Source: a virus. From it: a stretch of DNA of 26,515 nucleotides. Location: the IMG/VR virus record IMGVR_UViG_3300010885_015140, positions 1 to 26,515 of that record. The stretch is one strand, 5' to 3'. Made by a program: the position numbers and the translations under genes. Below the pieces are notes generated by a model that was not told the DNA's origin, searched no databases, and was given only the letters and a program-made list of their open reading frames with translations. Of the stretch, positions 1 to 6,440 are shown in pieces. Numbering within the stretch: position 1 is the first letter of the stretch; each line of letters begins with the position of its first letter.

Positions 1-10
1 GTCTATAGAA

Positions 11-44
11 GGTACATAGAAAAAACGATGTACCCACCCGGGTG
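11..44. repeat. Inverted repeat GGTACAT/ATGTACC plus CACCCGGGTG palindrome
   Basis: Just past the stop codon of the leftmost HNH gene, GGTACAT (11-17) and ATGTACC (28-34) form a 7-bp inverted repeat around an A-rich spacer. It is followed at once by the perfect 10-bp palindrome CACCCGGGTG (35-44). The GGTACA core also recurs in the control region near 2275-2402. It could be an operator, a weak terminator hairpin for the minus strand, or part of a packaging-site region. None of these is proven. Confidence 0.45.
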
Positions 45-45
45 T

Positions 46-378
46 TTATATTTTGTTTTTCTTTTTGGAGTTACACGAGCGGCAACAAGCTGCTAAGTTC
101 TTGGAGTCCAGCCTGAGCGAATAATCTTTATCTAAAGAAATAATATGATCAACAGTTGCATCACTGCCTGATAAATGTTTGTTGCATAAATAGCAGACCC
201 ATCCATCTCTATCGAGAACGAGTTTGCGAATCTTTTGCCAAGAGTAATCGTAGCCACGTTGGGCAGATGATGACTTAGTTGGTCTTGGTCTATTGAGCAA
301 GATTAGTTCACTGCACTTGGGGCAACGTGATGTGCGTGATGGTGTGCCACATTCAAGGCAGGGTTTAAGCAATGCCAT
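46..378 (-). CDS. HNH endonuclease
   Basis: 110 residues, ATG start. An N-terminal zinc ribbon (C7/C10 and C19/C22) is followed by an HNH nuclease core: C62-x2-C65, then the metal-binding VDHI (D77, H78), N94, and C99/C102 with the closing N103. Such small HNH proteins cut DNA with a beta-beta-alpha metal fold, and in HK97-like phages they often sit beside the terminase genes and help packaging. Its place as the last gene of the leftward series would fit a terminase lying just left of the window in a circular map, but that is inference. It overlaps the upstream endonuclease VII gene by 14 bases. Confidence 0.88.
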   Translation of the reverse strand: MALLKPCLECGTPSRTSRCPKCSELILLNRPRPTKSSSAQRGYDYSWQKIRKLVLDRDGWVCYLCNKHLSGSDATVDHIISLDKDYSLRLDSKNLAACCRSCNSKKKNKI

Positions 379-739
379 CTGTTGCTATCAAGTATTCGAT
401 TGCCATAGCCAAATGCGTTGTGTTATCTTTGAAATGACCAAGCCCAACATTGCAACTATTGCAAAGAAGGCCACGCACTTTATGAGTCTCGTGATTATGA
501 TCAACACTTAACTCCTTTGGTAATTCATTTACATTGATGCCACATATAGCACAACAACTATTTTGTTTCTCTAATAGCAATCTATACTCACGTTTTGGCA
601 AGCGAGTGATTGCCTGATGCTGACTACGACAACTGGCACACATAACACGAAAGCCGTTACCAGTTCGAGAATCTCTGTGATATTCAATTAAAGGTTTTTC
701 TATTTTACAATTCTTGCAAACTTGTGTGCTATTCGTCAT
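365..739 (-). CDS. Recombination endonuclease VII-like (HNH/beta-beta-alpha-metal) nuclease
   Basis: 124 residues, ATG start. The C-terminal half carries the endonuclease VII pattern: C63/C66 zinc pair, the catalytic block VDHNHET (D80, H81, H83), VRGLLC and the second zinc pair C93/C96 followed by N97. The family resolves branched DNA (Holliday junctions, Y-forks) before packaging, as T4 gp49 does. The N-terminal part adds another cysteine cluster (C8, C11, C34, C37), probably a separate zinc ribbon often seen in actinophage versions. It starts 11 bases inside the end of the 60-residue upstream gene, suggesting translational coupling, and is followed by a second HNH gene. Confidence 0.88.
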   Translation of the reverse strand: MTNSTQVCKNCKIEKPLIEYHRDSRTGNGFRVMCASCRSQHQAITRLPKREYRLLLEKQNSCCAICGINVNELPKELSVDHNHETHKVRGLLCNSCNVGLGHFKDNTTHLAMAIEYLIATDGIA

Positions 740-911
740 CGTTCTCTAAAGAGTTTTCATATTGCTCAATGCTAACAAAGTATTTATTGTAAGCATCTAG
801 TGTTGATGTTGTCGCTCGCGTTAGCAAAGTGTCAATAGCATCAAATGATAATTGTTGATCCGTCATCACTTCAGTAGATACCTCGCCGATACTAACTGCA
901 ATGTTTATCAC
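729..911 (-). CDS. Hypothetical small acidic protein
   Basis: 60 residues. The start is GTG at 911, overlapping the TGA of the upstream gene as GTGA, an arrangement seen repeatedly here. The protein is acidic, ends in a run of Asp/Glu, and has no cysteine cluster, membrane segment or motif I recognise. The middle (about residues 20-50) looks helical. It sits between a 49-residue protein and the endonuclease VII gene and overlaps both, so it is surely co-translated with them. Function unknown. Confidence 0.6.
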   Translation of the reverse strand: MINIAVSIGEVSTEVMTDQQLSFDAIDTLLTRATTSTLDAYNKYFVSIEQYENSLENDDE

Positions 912-1057
912 TTAGTCAGCTCCAATCGGCTATCGAGTAAATCGTCAATGAATTTATCAACGATATGTTTCTTGGAATCTATTGATTGTTTGCGAGTAAT
1001 AAGAGCGTGGGCAAGTGCCTCGTCTATTTCCTCAAGGGTTTCAATGTCGCTATCCAT
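908..1057 (-). CDS. Hypothetical 49-residue helical protein
   Basis: The frame stays open back to a TTG at 1120, but that region is occupied by a terminator hairpin (1076-1108). I therefore take the ATG at 1057, preceded by AAAGG at a rather short distance. The product is a 49-residue, highly charged protein that looks almost entirely alpha-helical (IETLEEIDEALAHALITRK). Nothing in it points to a specific function. Because it begins just beyond the terminator, it is probably the first gene of the short unit that continues into the two HNH-type nucleases. The start codon is uncertain. Confidence 0.55.
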   Translation of the reverse strand: MDSDIETLEEIDEALAHALITRKQSIDSKKHIVDKFIDDLLDSRLELTK

Positions 1058-1075
1058 ATCCTTTGTCCATATACG

Positions 1076-1108
1076 AAAAAAGCCCTCAACCAATATGGTT
1101 AGGGCTTT
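1076..1108 (-). terminator. Rho-independent terminator after the zinc-ribbon/HTH gene
   Basis: On the minus strand AAAGCCCT pairs with AGGGCTTT, extended by AACCA/TGGTT across one bulged base, with a 3-base loop. The hairpin is followed at once by six T. It ends the transcript carrying the 249-residue zinc-ribbon/HTH gene. Some read-through would be needed to feed the next genes unless they have their own promoter. Confidence 0.8.
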
Positions 1109-1171
1109 GTGGGATAGCAATATCTGTTACACGAAAGTGTATCACAAGGCGTTGCAATTTGTTGTCAATTT

Positions 1172-1921
1172 TTACCTTGCCTCAATAACCTGTTTGACAT
1201 TGTAAAGAGAGCCTTGGCGCTCAACATCGGCAAACTTGATGATGTTGTAAACCTGACGAATCTTTAGCCCTAGCAGGGAGGCAATAGCTTCGGCATCGAG
1301 AAAGAATTTCTTTTCAGGATTATTCATTGCCAAGGTGATCAGTCTGATAATGCTCCACGATTGCTTGCAACCAAAGCAGGTGATTTCCTCGGTCAATCCA
1401 TATTCGCTCAATCGTTGGGCATCAATGACAACGCTTCTTTTGCAATCATCGCTAGGGCAAGGAATCTTTCTAGGTTGCTCAACGAATTGCTTGCAAGCAG
1501 CAATTCCTTTCGCGTGGAGTTCTCCGACTTCAACTATAAAGTCTTTTGCCCAATCCTGTTTCAATGTCCAATCAAGGTGCGATAAGTGGAACTGGCAAGT
1601 GGCTCTGACTTCTAACTCTGTTGTTGCCAATCTCTTGACCAGCGCCGGCGGTGTCAATTTGCGCCCCTCGCGGATAAGAATCTCCCATCCGTGCAAGATG
1701 GCCAGCAACTCTGTAGCCATTGAAAAATCAAGAGCTGAGACATTGATACCAATCGAGCGTTCGGCGCTGACCGAGCCATTGCCTGACCTGCCGGGTCTAA
1801 GATAATCAGATGCCGTTGCCTGTAGATCGGGTAGCGCCATTAAATGCCCTGAAATCCTAAATTGGCATTTATAGCAAACGCCTTCAACCTTGGATGGCTT
1901 ATCGCAGATATTGCATTTCAA
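1172..1921 (-). CDS. Zinc-ribbon and winged helix-turn-helix DNA-binding protein
   Basis: 249 residues, ATG start. Two zinc ribbons are visible: C3/C6 with C16/C19 at the N-terminus, and C155/C160 with C182/C185 late in the protein. The last 40 residues (about 208-249) form a MerR/excisionase-like helix-turn-helix, with IASLLGLKIRQVYNIIKFA as the recognition part and a short wing. The middle is a helical domain of unknown role. This layout recurs in actinophages and suggests a transcription or replication regulator, though the target is unknown. It overlaps the 113-residue upstream gene by ATGA and is followed by a strong terminator, so the two genes form a short unit. Confidence 0.75.
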   Translation of the reverse strand: MKCNICDKPSKVEGVCYKCQFRISGHLMALPDLQATASDYLRPGRSGNGSVSAERSIGINVSALDFSMATELLAILHGWEILIREGRKLTPPALVKRLATTELEVRATCQFHLSHLDWTLKQDWAKDFIVEVGELHAKGIAACKQFVEQPRKIPCPSDDCKRSVVIDAQRLSEYGLTEEITCFGCKQSWSIIRLITLAMNNPEKKFFLDAEAIASLLGLKIRQVYNIIKFADVERQGSLYNVKQVIEAR

Positions 1922-2259
1922 AATGGCACTTCCTCACTGGTAGTTAATTCCTGTTTCGCCTGCCCCCAATAGTCAGGTGCCGACTCACTAAATACGGTCA
2001 TTGGGTAACACTCGTGCAGGGCTAGGACAATGGGGTTGGCGGCGTTGATATATGCCTTGCTCCTTGGTGTGACCTGAAATGAAACTGAAGTCCGATGGAT
2101 TTGATAAGTCCTGCCCCCTGTCAGCAATTTGACGATTTCATCTCTAAGGCTGAGTCGGCCTGTATCAAGTTTGATAGGAACGCCTGCATAACTCAATCCA
2201 TCCCAAACAAGGTTTCCGCAGCTTCGGCAATCAATGGCTTGAAAGTTAGATGAGGTCAT
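1918..2259 (-). CDS. Hypothetical protein, partner of the zinc-ribbon/HTH gene
   Basis: 113 residues, ATG start, with a purine-rich AAGGG about 10 bases upstream. Near the N-terminus there is one CRSCG pair that could take part in a zinc knuckle, but no second pair is seen. The remainder looks like a mixed alpha/beta fold with no motif I recognise. It is the first gene after the GTAC-rich control region and overlaps the zinc-ribbon/HTH gene by four bases. The two products are therefore made together and may act together. Function unknown. Confidence 0.65.
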   Translation of the reverse strand: MTSSNFQAIDCRSCGNLVWDGLSYAGVPIKLDTGRLSLRDEIVKLLTGGRTYQIHRTSVSFQVTPRSKAYINAANPIVLALHECYPMTVFSESAPDYWGQAKQELTTSEEVPF

Positions 2260-2300
2260 TTATTTATTCCCTTCTGTACCGAGAATGTGGGTGTACCTAC

Positions 2301-2324
2301 TTCCGTATATATACATATACGGAA
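2301..2324. repeat. Inverted repeat TTCCGTATA-N6-TATACGGAA
   Basis: A perfect 9-bp inverted repeat with a 6-base spacer, giving a 24-base dyad typical of a dimeric repressor site. It is flanked by CGGTAC at 2325-2330. It lies about 42 bases upstream of the start of the 113-residue gene, a suitable place for an operator. Confidence 0.65.
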
Positions 2325-2371
2325 CGGTACGCACACCGCCCACGCTCATTTCTGCCTGTGTTCCCTTTTTG

Positions 2372-2402
2372 AAAAGGTACACAAAAGGTACGGTACGGTA
2401 CA
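2372..2402. repeat. Direct repeats AAAAGGTAC (x2) and GGTAC (x3 in tandem)
   Basis: AAAAGGTAC occurs at 2372-2380 and 2383-2391 (11-base period, one helical turn). GGTAC is then repeated head-to-tail at 2387-2391, 2392-2396 and 2397-2401. Same-face spacing of an identical box resembles iterons or cooperative operator sites. Confidence 0.6.
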
Positions 2403-2405
2403 CCA

Positions 2406-4517
2406 TCAGTTAGCCTTCAACTGAGTGATTTCGGCATCTAAAAGGTTGAAATGGCTCTTGCCCTCATTGGTGACATAGAGAATAAATGAACGCTCATTGC
2501 CCTTATTCTCAATCCAACCGCCAGTAAGTAAATCGGCAATGCGATCACCAATAACATCTTTTGACCCAGTAATGCCCTCTTGAACCAATCGGCGAGTAGC
2601 GGCAGGGTGATTGTGGATGAACTCGACAATCTCCTTAGTTTTCTTAAACTCCTTATTGGCCTCAATTTCTTCTTCAACGGCTGGTACGCAGATAACGTAC
2701 TTCATCACATTTGAAGTTGAATCAATTTCGATAATTGCAGCTTCTTGAGTTCTATCAGATTTGCGCCACATACCAGCATTGCGCCTAACTGAGCCGGGGC
2801 GGTCTTTAGTTACTCTGACAGTCAGCGCGCCCGCACCGCCGGGGGCAAGGTTGCGAAGTGGCTCAATAAGGTAGGCGGCGCCATCAATGGTTGCCAACTT
2901 TGCCTGCCCGCCAATGGCAAAGCGCCCGCGAGTCTCGGCGTTCTTTGTAATGTGATCAACTAGGACTACTGCTGCACCCGATTTTGCCAATGCCCTCGGA
3001 AACTCTCGCATCCATTGGGTAATGTCATCGTTTTCTTTAGTCTGCTTTTCCCACATTGTTAGGGCTTCGGTTACTCCATCAATGATAATAAGAGTTGCAG
3101 AACCTTCTTCTAACAAAGTCAGCCAAGCAGGGTCATCGAGTAAATTACGGCGTTCAGGTCGGATGTATCGAAAGTAAGCCATTGCCTCGGGCTTGGTGAC
3201 TCCAAGGATTTTCAAGCGATTGGCTATATCGAGTGGGTCGGATTCAAAGTCAATATAGACAACCTTTTGGTAACTCTTGAGGACTTCGGCGCAGGCAATC
3301 TGTGCCAGCCACGATTTACCCGATTCAGATTCACCGTAGAATGAGTGAACTTTGCCGGGGTAAAGCAATCCAGCACCATCGGTGCGCTTGAGCAAGGTTG
3401 CTTCTTGCAATGTAAATAAGCCATCGAAATAACCTTCAAGGCTAATCGGCTCCCAACTTGTCACAAACTCGCTTAAATCGGCTTCAGTGCCATCTAAAAG
3501 GTAATCTTGCGAAGGTTTGGGCATTAAGTTTTTTGACTCATTGAGCGATTTCAGGTCAGATTGCCCGTAGCCTTGAGAGCGCAAGTCGTTGGCTGCTCGC
3601 TTGAAATCGCCACCGTGCTTGAGATGGACATAGGCGCCAAAGCGATCATAAGAGCGTTCGGCATCAAATGCGGTAGATGTAGAGAACACCCGTAGTTTGT
3701 CAGTTCCCCCAAAATTGGTGGTGGCACTGACACCGATAGTTTTGCCCGGTCTGCGCCAAGCGGTCTTTTCGCCTTGAGTGTAAACGCGAATCCAGCCAAG
3801 TGGTTCTAATATCTGCTCCCACGTTGTGCGAGCGTTGTAATCATTTCCGGGGGTTAAAGTTCCATCGCGTTTTGTGGCTACATCTTGTGCGATTGCCTCA
3901 ACCTTTGGCATTTCATCAAACATTTCAAATATGGTATGTAATGCAGTTCGCTGGCTCATAGTAATTGTTGGGATAGTCTCAATCGAACCGCCAATGAGAT
4001 TCCACTCACCGCCTGAAGGATGAGTTGAACCTGAAGATGGAGCGCAGATTGTAAAACCGCCCTCTGATCTAGTTTCTGCCCAAACATCAACCCCACCATT
4101 TTCGCCCGGCTTACGAGCTAACTTGGTGTTTCCCGGCAATACTCCATCAGATACTTTGTAGAGCCAGTGCAGGCCACCACTAGGAGTGATTTCGACATAA
4201 CCTTGATTGAGTAATTGCCACAAATCGCCAAGGCCCGAACTTTGTGCAATCTCTGCAATCTCTAAGTGCATCTTGGCGGCTACGGCGCGACCTTCTAATT
4301 CGAGCATCTCTAGGTTGCCCGAGATAGCACCGCAGATAACACCTACACCGTCAGGCTTATTGCTAAACCATTGCAGTAGTTCATCGGGTGTTGGTTGGCG
4401 CTTTTGGAACTCCACCCACGATGACAGACCCGGGCGTTTGCTTCCATCGCCAGCGACAGGCACGGCAACAATGCCATTGCTCGCAAAGCGAAGGGCGGTG
4501 GTTAGTGTGTCAGTCAT
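2406..4517 (-). CDS. Bifunctional primase-polymerase / RepA-like helicase
   Basis: 703 residues, the replication initiator of the module. The N-terminal ~180 residues match the Prim-Pol (archaeo-eukaryotic primase-like) domain of phage and plasmid proteins, with GVGVICG (57-63), the acidic block LEMLELEGRA (69-78) and the GGLHW motif (114-118). A linker leads to a RecA-fold ATPase. Its Walker A is GESESGKS (395-402), and two hydrophobic strands end in acidic residues (ATLIIIDGV and VVLVDH). The final ~90 residues look like a winged helix. It would unwind DNA and lay primers for a host or phage polymerase. The gene starts immediately after the stop of the upstream 61-residue HTH-like gene (TAAATG). 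Confidence 0.9.
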   Translation of the reverse strand: MTDTLTTALRFASNGIVAVPVAGDGSKRPGLSSWVEFQKRQPTPDELLQWFSNKPDGVGVICGAISGNLEMLELEGRAVAAKMHLEIAEIAQSSGLGDLWQLLNQGYVEITPSGGLHWLYKVSDGVLPGNTKLARKPGENGGVDVWAETRSEGGFTICAPSSGSTHPSGGEWNLIGGSIETIPTITMSQRTALHTIFEMFDEMPKVEAIAQDVATKRDGTLTPGNDYNARTTWEQILEPLGWIRVYTQGEKTAWRRPGKTIGVSATTNFGGTDKLRVFSTSTAFDAERSYDRFGAYVHLKHGGDFKRAANDLRSQGYGQSDLKSLNESKNLMPKPSQDYLLDGTEADLSEFVTSWEPISLEGYFDGLFTLQEATLLKRTDGAGLLYPGKVHSFYGESESGKSWLAQIACAEVLKSYQKVVYIDFESDPLDIANRLKILGVTKPEAMAYFRYIRPERRNLLDDPAWLTLLEEGSATLIIIDGVTEALTMWEKQTKENDDITQWMREFPRALAKSGAAVVLVDHITKNAETRGRFAIGGQAKLATIDGAAYLIEPLRNLAPGGAGALTVRVTKDRPGSVRRNAGMWRKSDRTQEAAIIEIDSTSNVMKYVICVPAVEEEIEANKEFKKTKEIVEFIHNHPAATRRLVQEGITGSKDVIGDRIADLLTGGWIENKGNERSFILYVTNEGKSHFNLLDAEITQLKAN

Positions 4518-4703
4518 TTAATTTGCCCCCGTTAATTTTTCTAAAATAGAAATATATCTTTGCTCTAACCTGCCAGCCTTCTTTGCTCTATCCAATCGGC
4601 GGGTAAGAGAATCAAGCTGAACGCCTGCATCACGGGCAATAAACTCTAAATTAAAGCCACGATCTAATTGTTCAAAAATGTAATCAATCGGATAGTCGCT
4701 CAT
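4518..4703 (-). CDS. Small helix-turn-helix-like protein
   Basis: 61 residues, ATG start, overlapping the upstream gene by ATGA. The central part (FEQLDRGFNLEFIARDAG followed by LDSLTRRLDRAKKAG) has the spacing of a helix-turn-helix and ends in a basic helix. It may be a small DNA-binding protein or helicase loader placed just before the primase-helicase gene, with which it abuts stop to start. The assignment is from secondary-structure impression only. Confidence 0.6.
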   Translation of the reverse strand: MSDYPIDYIFEQLDRGFNLEFIARDAGVQLDSLTRRLDRAKKAGRLEQRYISILEKLTGAN

Positions 4704-4927
4704 TCAAATTCCTTTTGCATCGCTTTGATAGTTTCGCAAATGGGTGCTTGAACTGGACATATATTGCACCAGCCATCAGAATCGGGTTTATGCAACTGTG
4801 CTATTTCAATCAATAATTTGGTGGCACGACATTTCCAGCAAGCAAATAAGCATTTATCATCAAGTTGTAAATTTAACTTATACAACAAATCGGCGTGGGC
4901 AGTTGGTAATTGATTAGATGATTTCAA
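4700..4927 (-). CDS. Small zinc-binding protein
   Basis: I choose a TTG start at 4927 (75 residues) because a GGGGG Shine-Dalgarno run lies seven bases upstream. Longer in-frame starts would run deep into the neighbouring gene. The product has two cysteine groups, CLFACWKC and CNICPVQAPIC, which could bind one zinc or an iron-sulfur cluster. The two groups are separated by a helical stretch. Function is unknown. It overlaps the 55-residue gene upstream and the 61-residue HTH-like gene downstream, so it belongs to the replication unit. The unusual start codon is the main uncertainty. Confidence 0.6.
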   Translation of the reverse strand: MKSSNQLPTAHADLLYKLNLQLDDKCLFACWKCRATKLLIEIAQLHKPDSDGWCNICPVQAPICETIKAMQKEFE

Positions 4928-5081
4928 TTTCTTGCCCCCTTGCAATAGCGGCACTAAGAAACACGGCGTGGGCAAAGCCATTGTTAAAAGGAGTCTCGGC
5001 AATGCCAAATGCCTGTTTTTCAATCTCCACCGCTATCTGCTCACGCAGCTCTTGCAACTGTATTTCTATTGTTCTTTGCAT
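4914..5081 (-). CDS. Hypothetical 55-residue protein
   Basis: Short gene with a strong ribosome binding site (AAAGGGGGAACGG just before ATG). The 55-residue product starts with a charged helix (QLQELREQIAVEIEKQ) and ends with FNNGFAHAVFLSAAIARGQE. Similar very small proteins are common in actinophage replication regions, but no function is known to me. It overlaps the start of the zinc-binding gene downstream and lies 11 bases after the PD-(D/E)XK nuclease gene. Confidence 0.65.
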   Translation of the reverse strand: MQRTIEIQLQELREQIAVEIEKQAFGIAETPFNNGFAHAVFLSAAIARGQEIEII

Positions 5082-5092
5082 CCGTTCCCCCT

Positions 5093-5482
5093 TTATGGTA
5101 ATGCGATTCTAAAAGCGTGTTTGGTGTGGATCATTGTGACAATCTTTGGCACATTTGTGTTGTTCTCAAAGTCGGTAGTCTGCGGAAGATGCATAGTAAT
5201 CCATTCAGGCTTCAAATGAATCAAATCAAAGAAATAGATGTTTTCGGGTGTCGAGCAGACATACCACGGCGATAAACCTAATTCCTGCCCCATTGTCATC
5301 ATTGCATCGTATTTGGCTTGCTCTAATATCAGTTCATCATAGTGAGTGCGCCGGCATTTGAGTTCAAAGTAAGAGTTAGTTGCTGGCGATACACAATCCC
5401 ACTTGGAATATGGATGCGGTGACGGTATCAAGTCAGGCATTATGTTTTTCTTAAGATACATAAACAAAGTTTCTTCGGTCAC
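5093..5482 (-). CDS. PD-(D/E)XK nuclease-like protein
   Basis: 129 residues from a GTG at 5482. That GTG overlaps the stop of the Mom-like gene as GTGA and has AAAGGAG correctly placed upstream. An ATG at 5521 is possible but lies deeper in the neighbour. The core WDCVSPATNSYFELKCR places D29, E40 and K42 in the D-x10-E-x-K pattern of the restriction-endonuclease fold, followed by a helix with EQAKYDAM. It probably cuts or trims DNA during replication, recombination or host takeover. The exact substrate cannot be told. It sits between the DNA-modification gene and the primase-helicase unit. Confidence 0.7.
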   Translation of the reverse strand: MTEETLFMYLKKNIMPDLIPSPHPYSKWDCVSPATNSYFELKCRRTHYDELILEQAKYDAMMTMGQELGLSPWYVCSTPENIYFFDLIHLKPEWITMHLPQTTDFENNTNVPKIVTMIHTKHAFRIALP

Positions 5483-6144
5483 TTGCTCTCCTTTGGATAA
5501 GCCTCTTGTTGCCATATGCAAACAATCTTTTTATCAAGCAAATATAGATAACGATGTTTGCGCGATCTAGGCATCCATTGCCCTTCTAAACCTTTAACTT
5601 TTCCTCTTGAAAGTTTTGTGCCATTTGAAAGTATAAAATCATTTTTTTGAGGTGATAAACCGTGATAAGTAAAATTTGCAGCTTGATAAACTGCTCCAAT
5701 GTGACGAGATGAATCTGCATAACTTATGACTGCTTTTATATTTAATTTCTTTAATTCACGCAAAGAGCGAGCAATTAAATAAGAACCATAATTGGCGCCA
5801 TTGAGATGAGAACTAAGCACTAGCCGGCTCATTTCTAAAAATTCAGGATAACTGCCTCTTGGTAAACCAAAAGCCGATGTTGCTGATTCGGGAACTGATA
5901 AAGGCGAATAAACAACTGCGCCTTGTAATTCATTTTTTATGTAAAGCCCAAAACAATACTGACCAATAAAACGCTTTGACCCTAAATAATGAAATGATTT
6001 TACTAAATCATATGCTTCTTGATATTTAATACCAGCAACATATTGGAGCGATGAAGTCGGAATTGAACCGCTATCTGATAACTGGAACGCCATCTGTGTT
6101 GCCATTACACCATCATCGCATATCTCGTTAATCATAACATTCAC
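5479..6144 (-). CDS. mom: Mom-like DNA adenine modification protein (GNAT fold)
   Basis: 221 residues from a GTG at 6144 that overlaps the stop of the upstream zinc-ribbon gene (GTGA). TTG at 6159 and ATG at 6135 are alternatives. Motifs shared with phage Mu Mom are FHYLGSK near residue 50, LQGAVVYSPLS, FLEMSRLVLSSH and VISYADSSRHIGAVYQAANFTYHGL. Mom proteins convert adenine in phage DNA to N6-methylcarbamoyl-adenine and so block many host restriction enzymes. The protein acts on DNA in the cytoplasm late in infection. In Mu, mom is translated only when the Com zinc protein, encoded by the overlapping upstream gene, remodels the mRNA. The layout here looks the same. Family assignment is by remembered motifs. 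Confidence 0.8.
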   Translation of the reverse strand: MNVMINEICDDGVMATQMAFQLSDSGSIPTSSLQYVAGIKYQEAYDLVKSFHYLGSKRFIGQYCFGLYIKNELQGAVVYSPLSVPESATSAFGLPRGSYPEFLEMSRLVLSSHLNGANYGSYLIARSLRELKKLNIKAVISYADSSRHIGAVYQAANFTYHGLSPQKNDFILSNGTKLSRGKVKGLEGQWMPRSRKHRYLYLLDKKIVCIWQQEAYPKESK

Positions 6145-6311
6145 TTGCTGCCACCCCAACCCTCACCCTTAAAGATAGAGAGAATGGGCGTATAAATACG
6201 GATCAATGGTTTTTCGCAATCTTCACAATAGGGCAGTTCTTTATTATCTATCGGCAACGTCAGCTCGAATGTCTGAGCGCATTGCTCGCATTTGTAATCA
6301 TAGTTCGGCAT
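6141..6311 (-). CDS. FmdB-type zinc-ribbon protein, possible Com-like regulator
   Basis: 56 residues from the ATG at 6311, chosen because GGGGG lies five bases upstream and because MPNYDYKC is the standard start of the FmdB/CxxC regulatory family. Two CxxC pairs (CEQC and CEDC) make one zinc ribbon. The tail ends in GEGWGGSK. The last four bases overlap the GTG start of the Mom-like gene. In phage Mu a zinc protein of similar size (Com) occupies exactly this place and switches on mom translation. The two sequences are not obviously related, so a Com-like role is inferred from position and zinc ribbon only. Confidence 0.72.
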   Translation of the reverse strand: MPNYDYKCEQCAQTFELTLPIDNKELPYCEDCEKPLIRIYTPILSIFKGEGWGGSK

Positions 6312-6345
6312 CATTTCCCCCGTTCGTTTAGTCAATCTATTGCGT

Positions 6346-6404
6346 GGCGTTTTGGGAATCGAACCCAATGACTTCCCCACAAAGTCAGTATCCAATACAA
6401 CGCC
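6346..6404 (-). ncRNA. Compact tRNA-like cloverleaf (59 nt)
   Basis: On the minus strand four perfect stems fit together with no linker bases. GGCGTT/AACGCC closes the structure (6 bp). GTAT-TGG-ATAC forms a D-like arm, TGACTT-TGTGGGG-AAGTCA a 7-base-loop anticodon-like arm, and TTGGG-TTCGATT-CCCAA a T arm whose loop matches the universal TTCRANN consensus. All 21 pairs are Watson-Crick. It lacks U8/A9, a variable loop and a proper 3' CCA. The loop reads like proline UGG but has G in place of U33. It is therefore a tRNA mimic, a decayed tRNA, or a regulatory RNA, rather than a normal tRNA. Confidence 0.6.
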
Positions 6405-6440
6405 GCCTTTTCCCTCACCCGAAAGGATAAAAGGTGAAGT

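Larger units (their letters stand above)
2260..2405. promoter_or_regulatory. GTAC-rich control region (operator, promoter or origin candidate)
   Basis: A 146-base gene-free stretch between the end of the primase-helicase gene and the next gene on the same strand. It holds at least six GTAC cores, most within GGTAC or GTACC, a 9-bp inverted repeat rich in TATA steps (2301-2324), and tandem GGTAC copies (2387-2401). The AT-rich inverted repeat could supply a minus-strand -10 element. The position, directly after the replicative helicase, would also suit an origin with iterons. I cannot tell these roles apart from sequence alone. Confidence 0.55.

Noticed and set aside
1058-1120. TTG start at 1120 for the 49-residue gene
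   Set aside because: It would place the start of translation upstream of, and the ribosome through, a strong minus-strand terminator (1076-1108).
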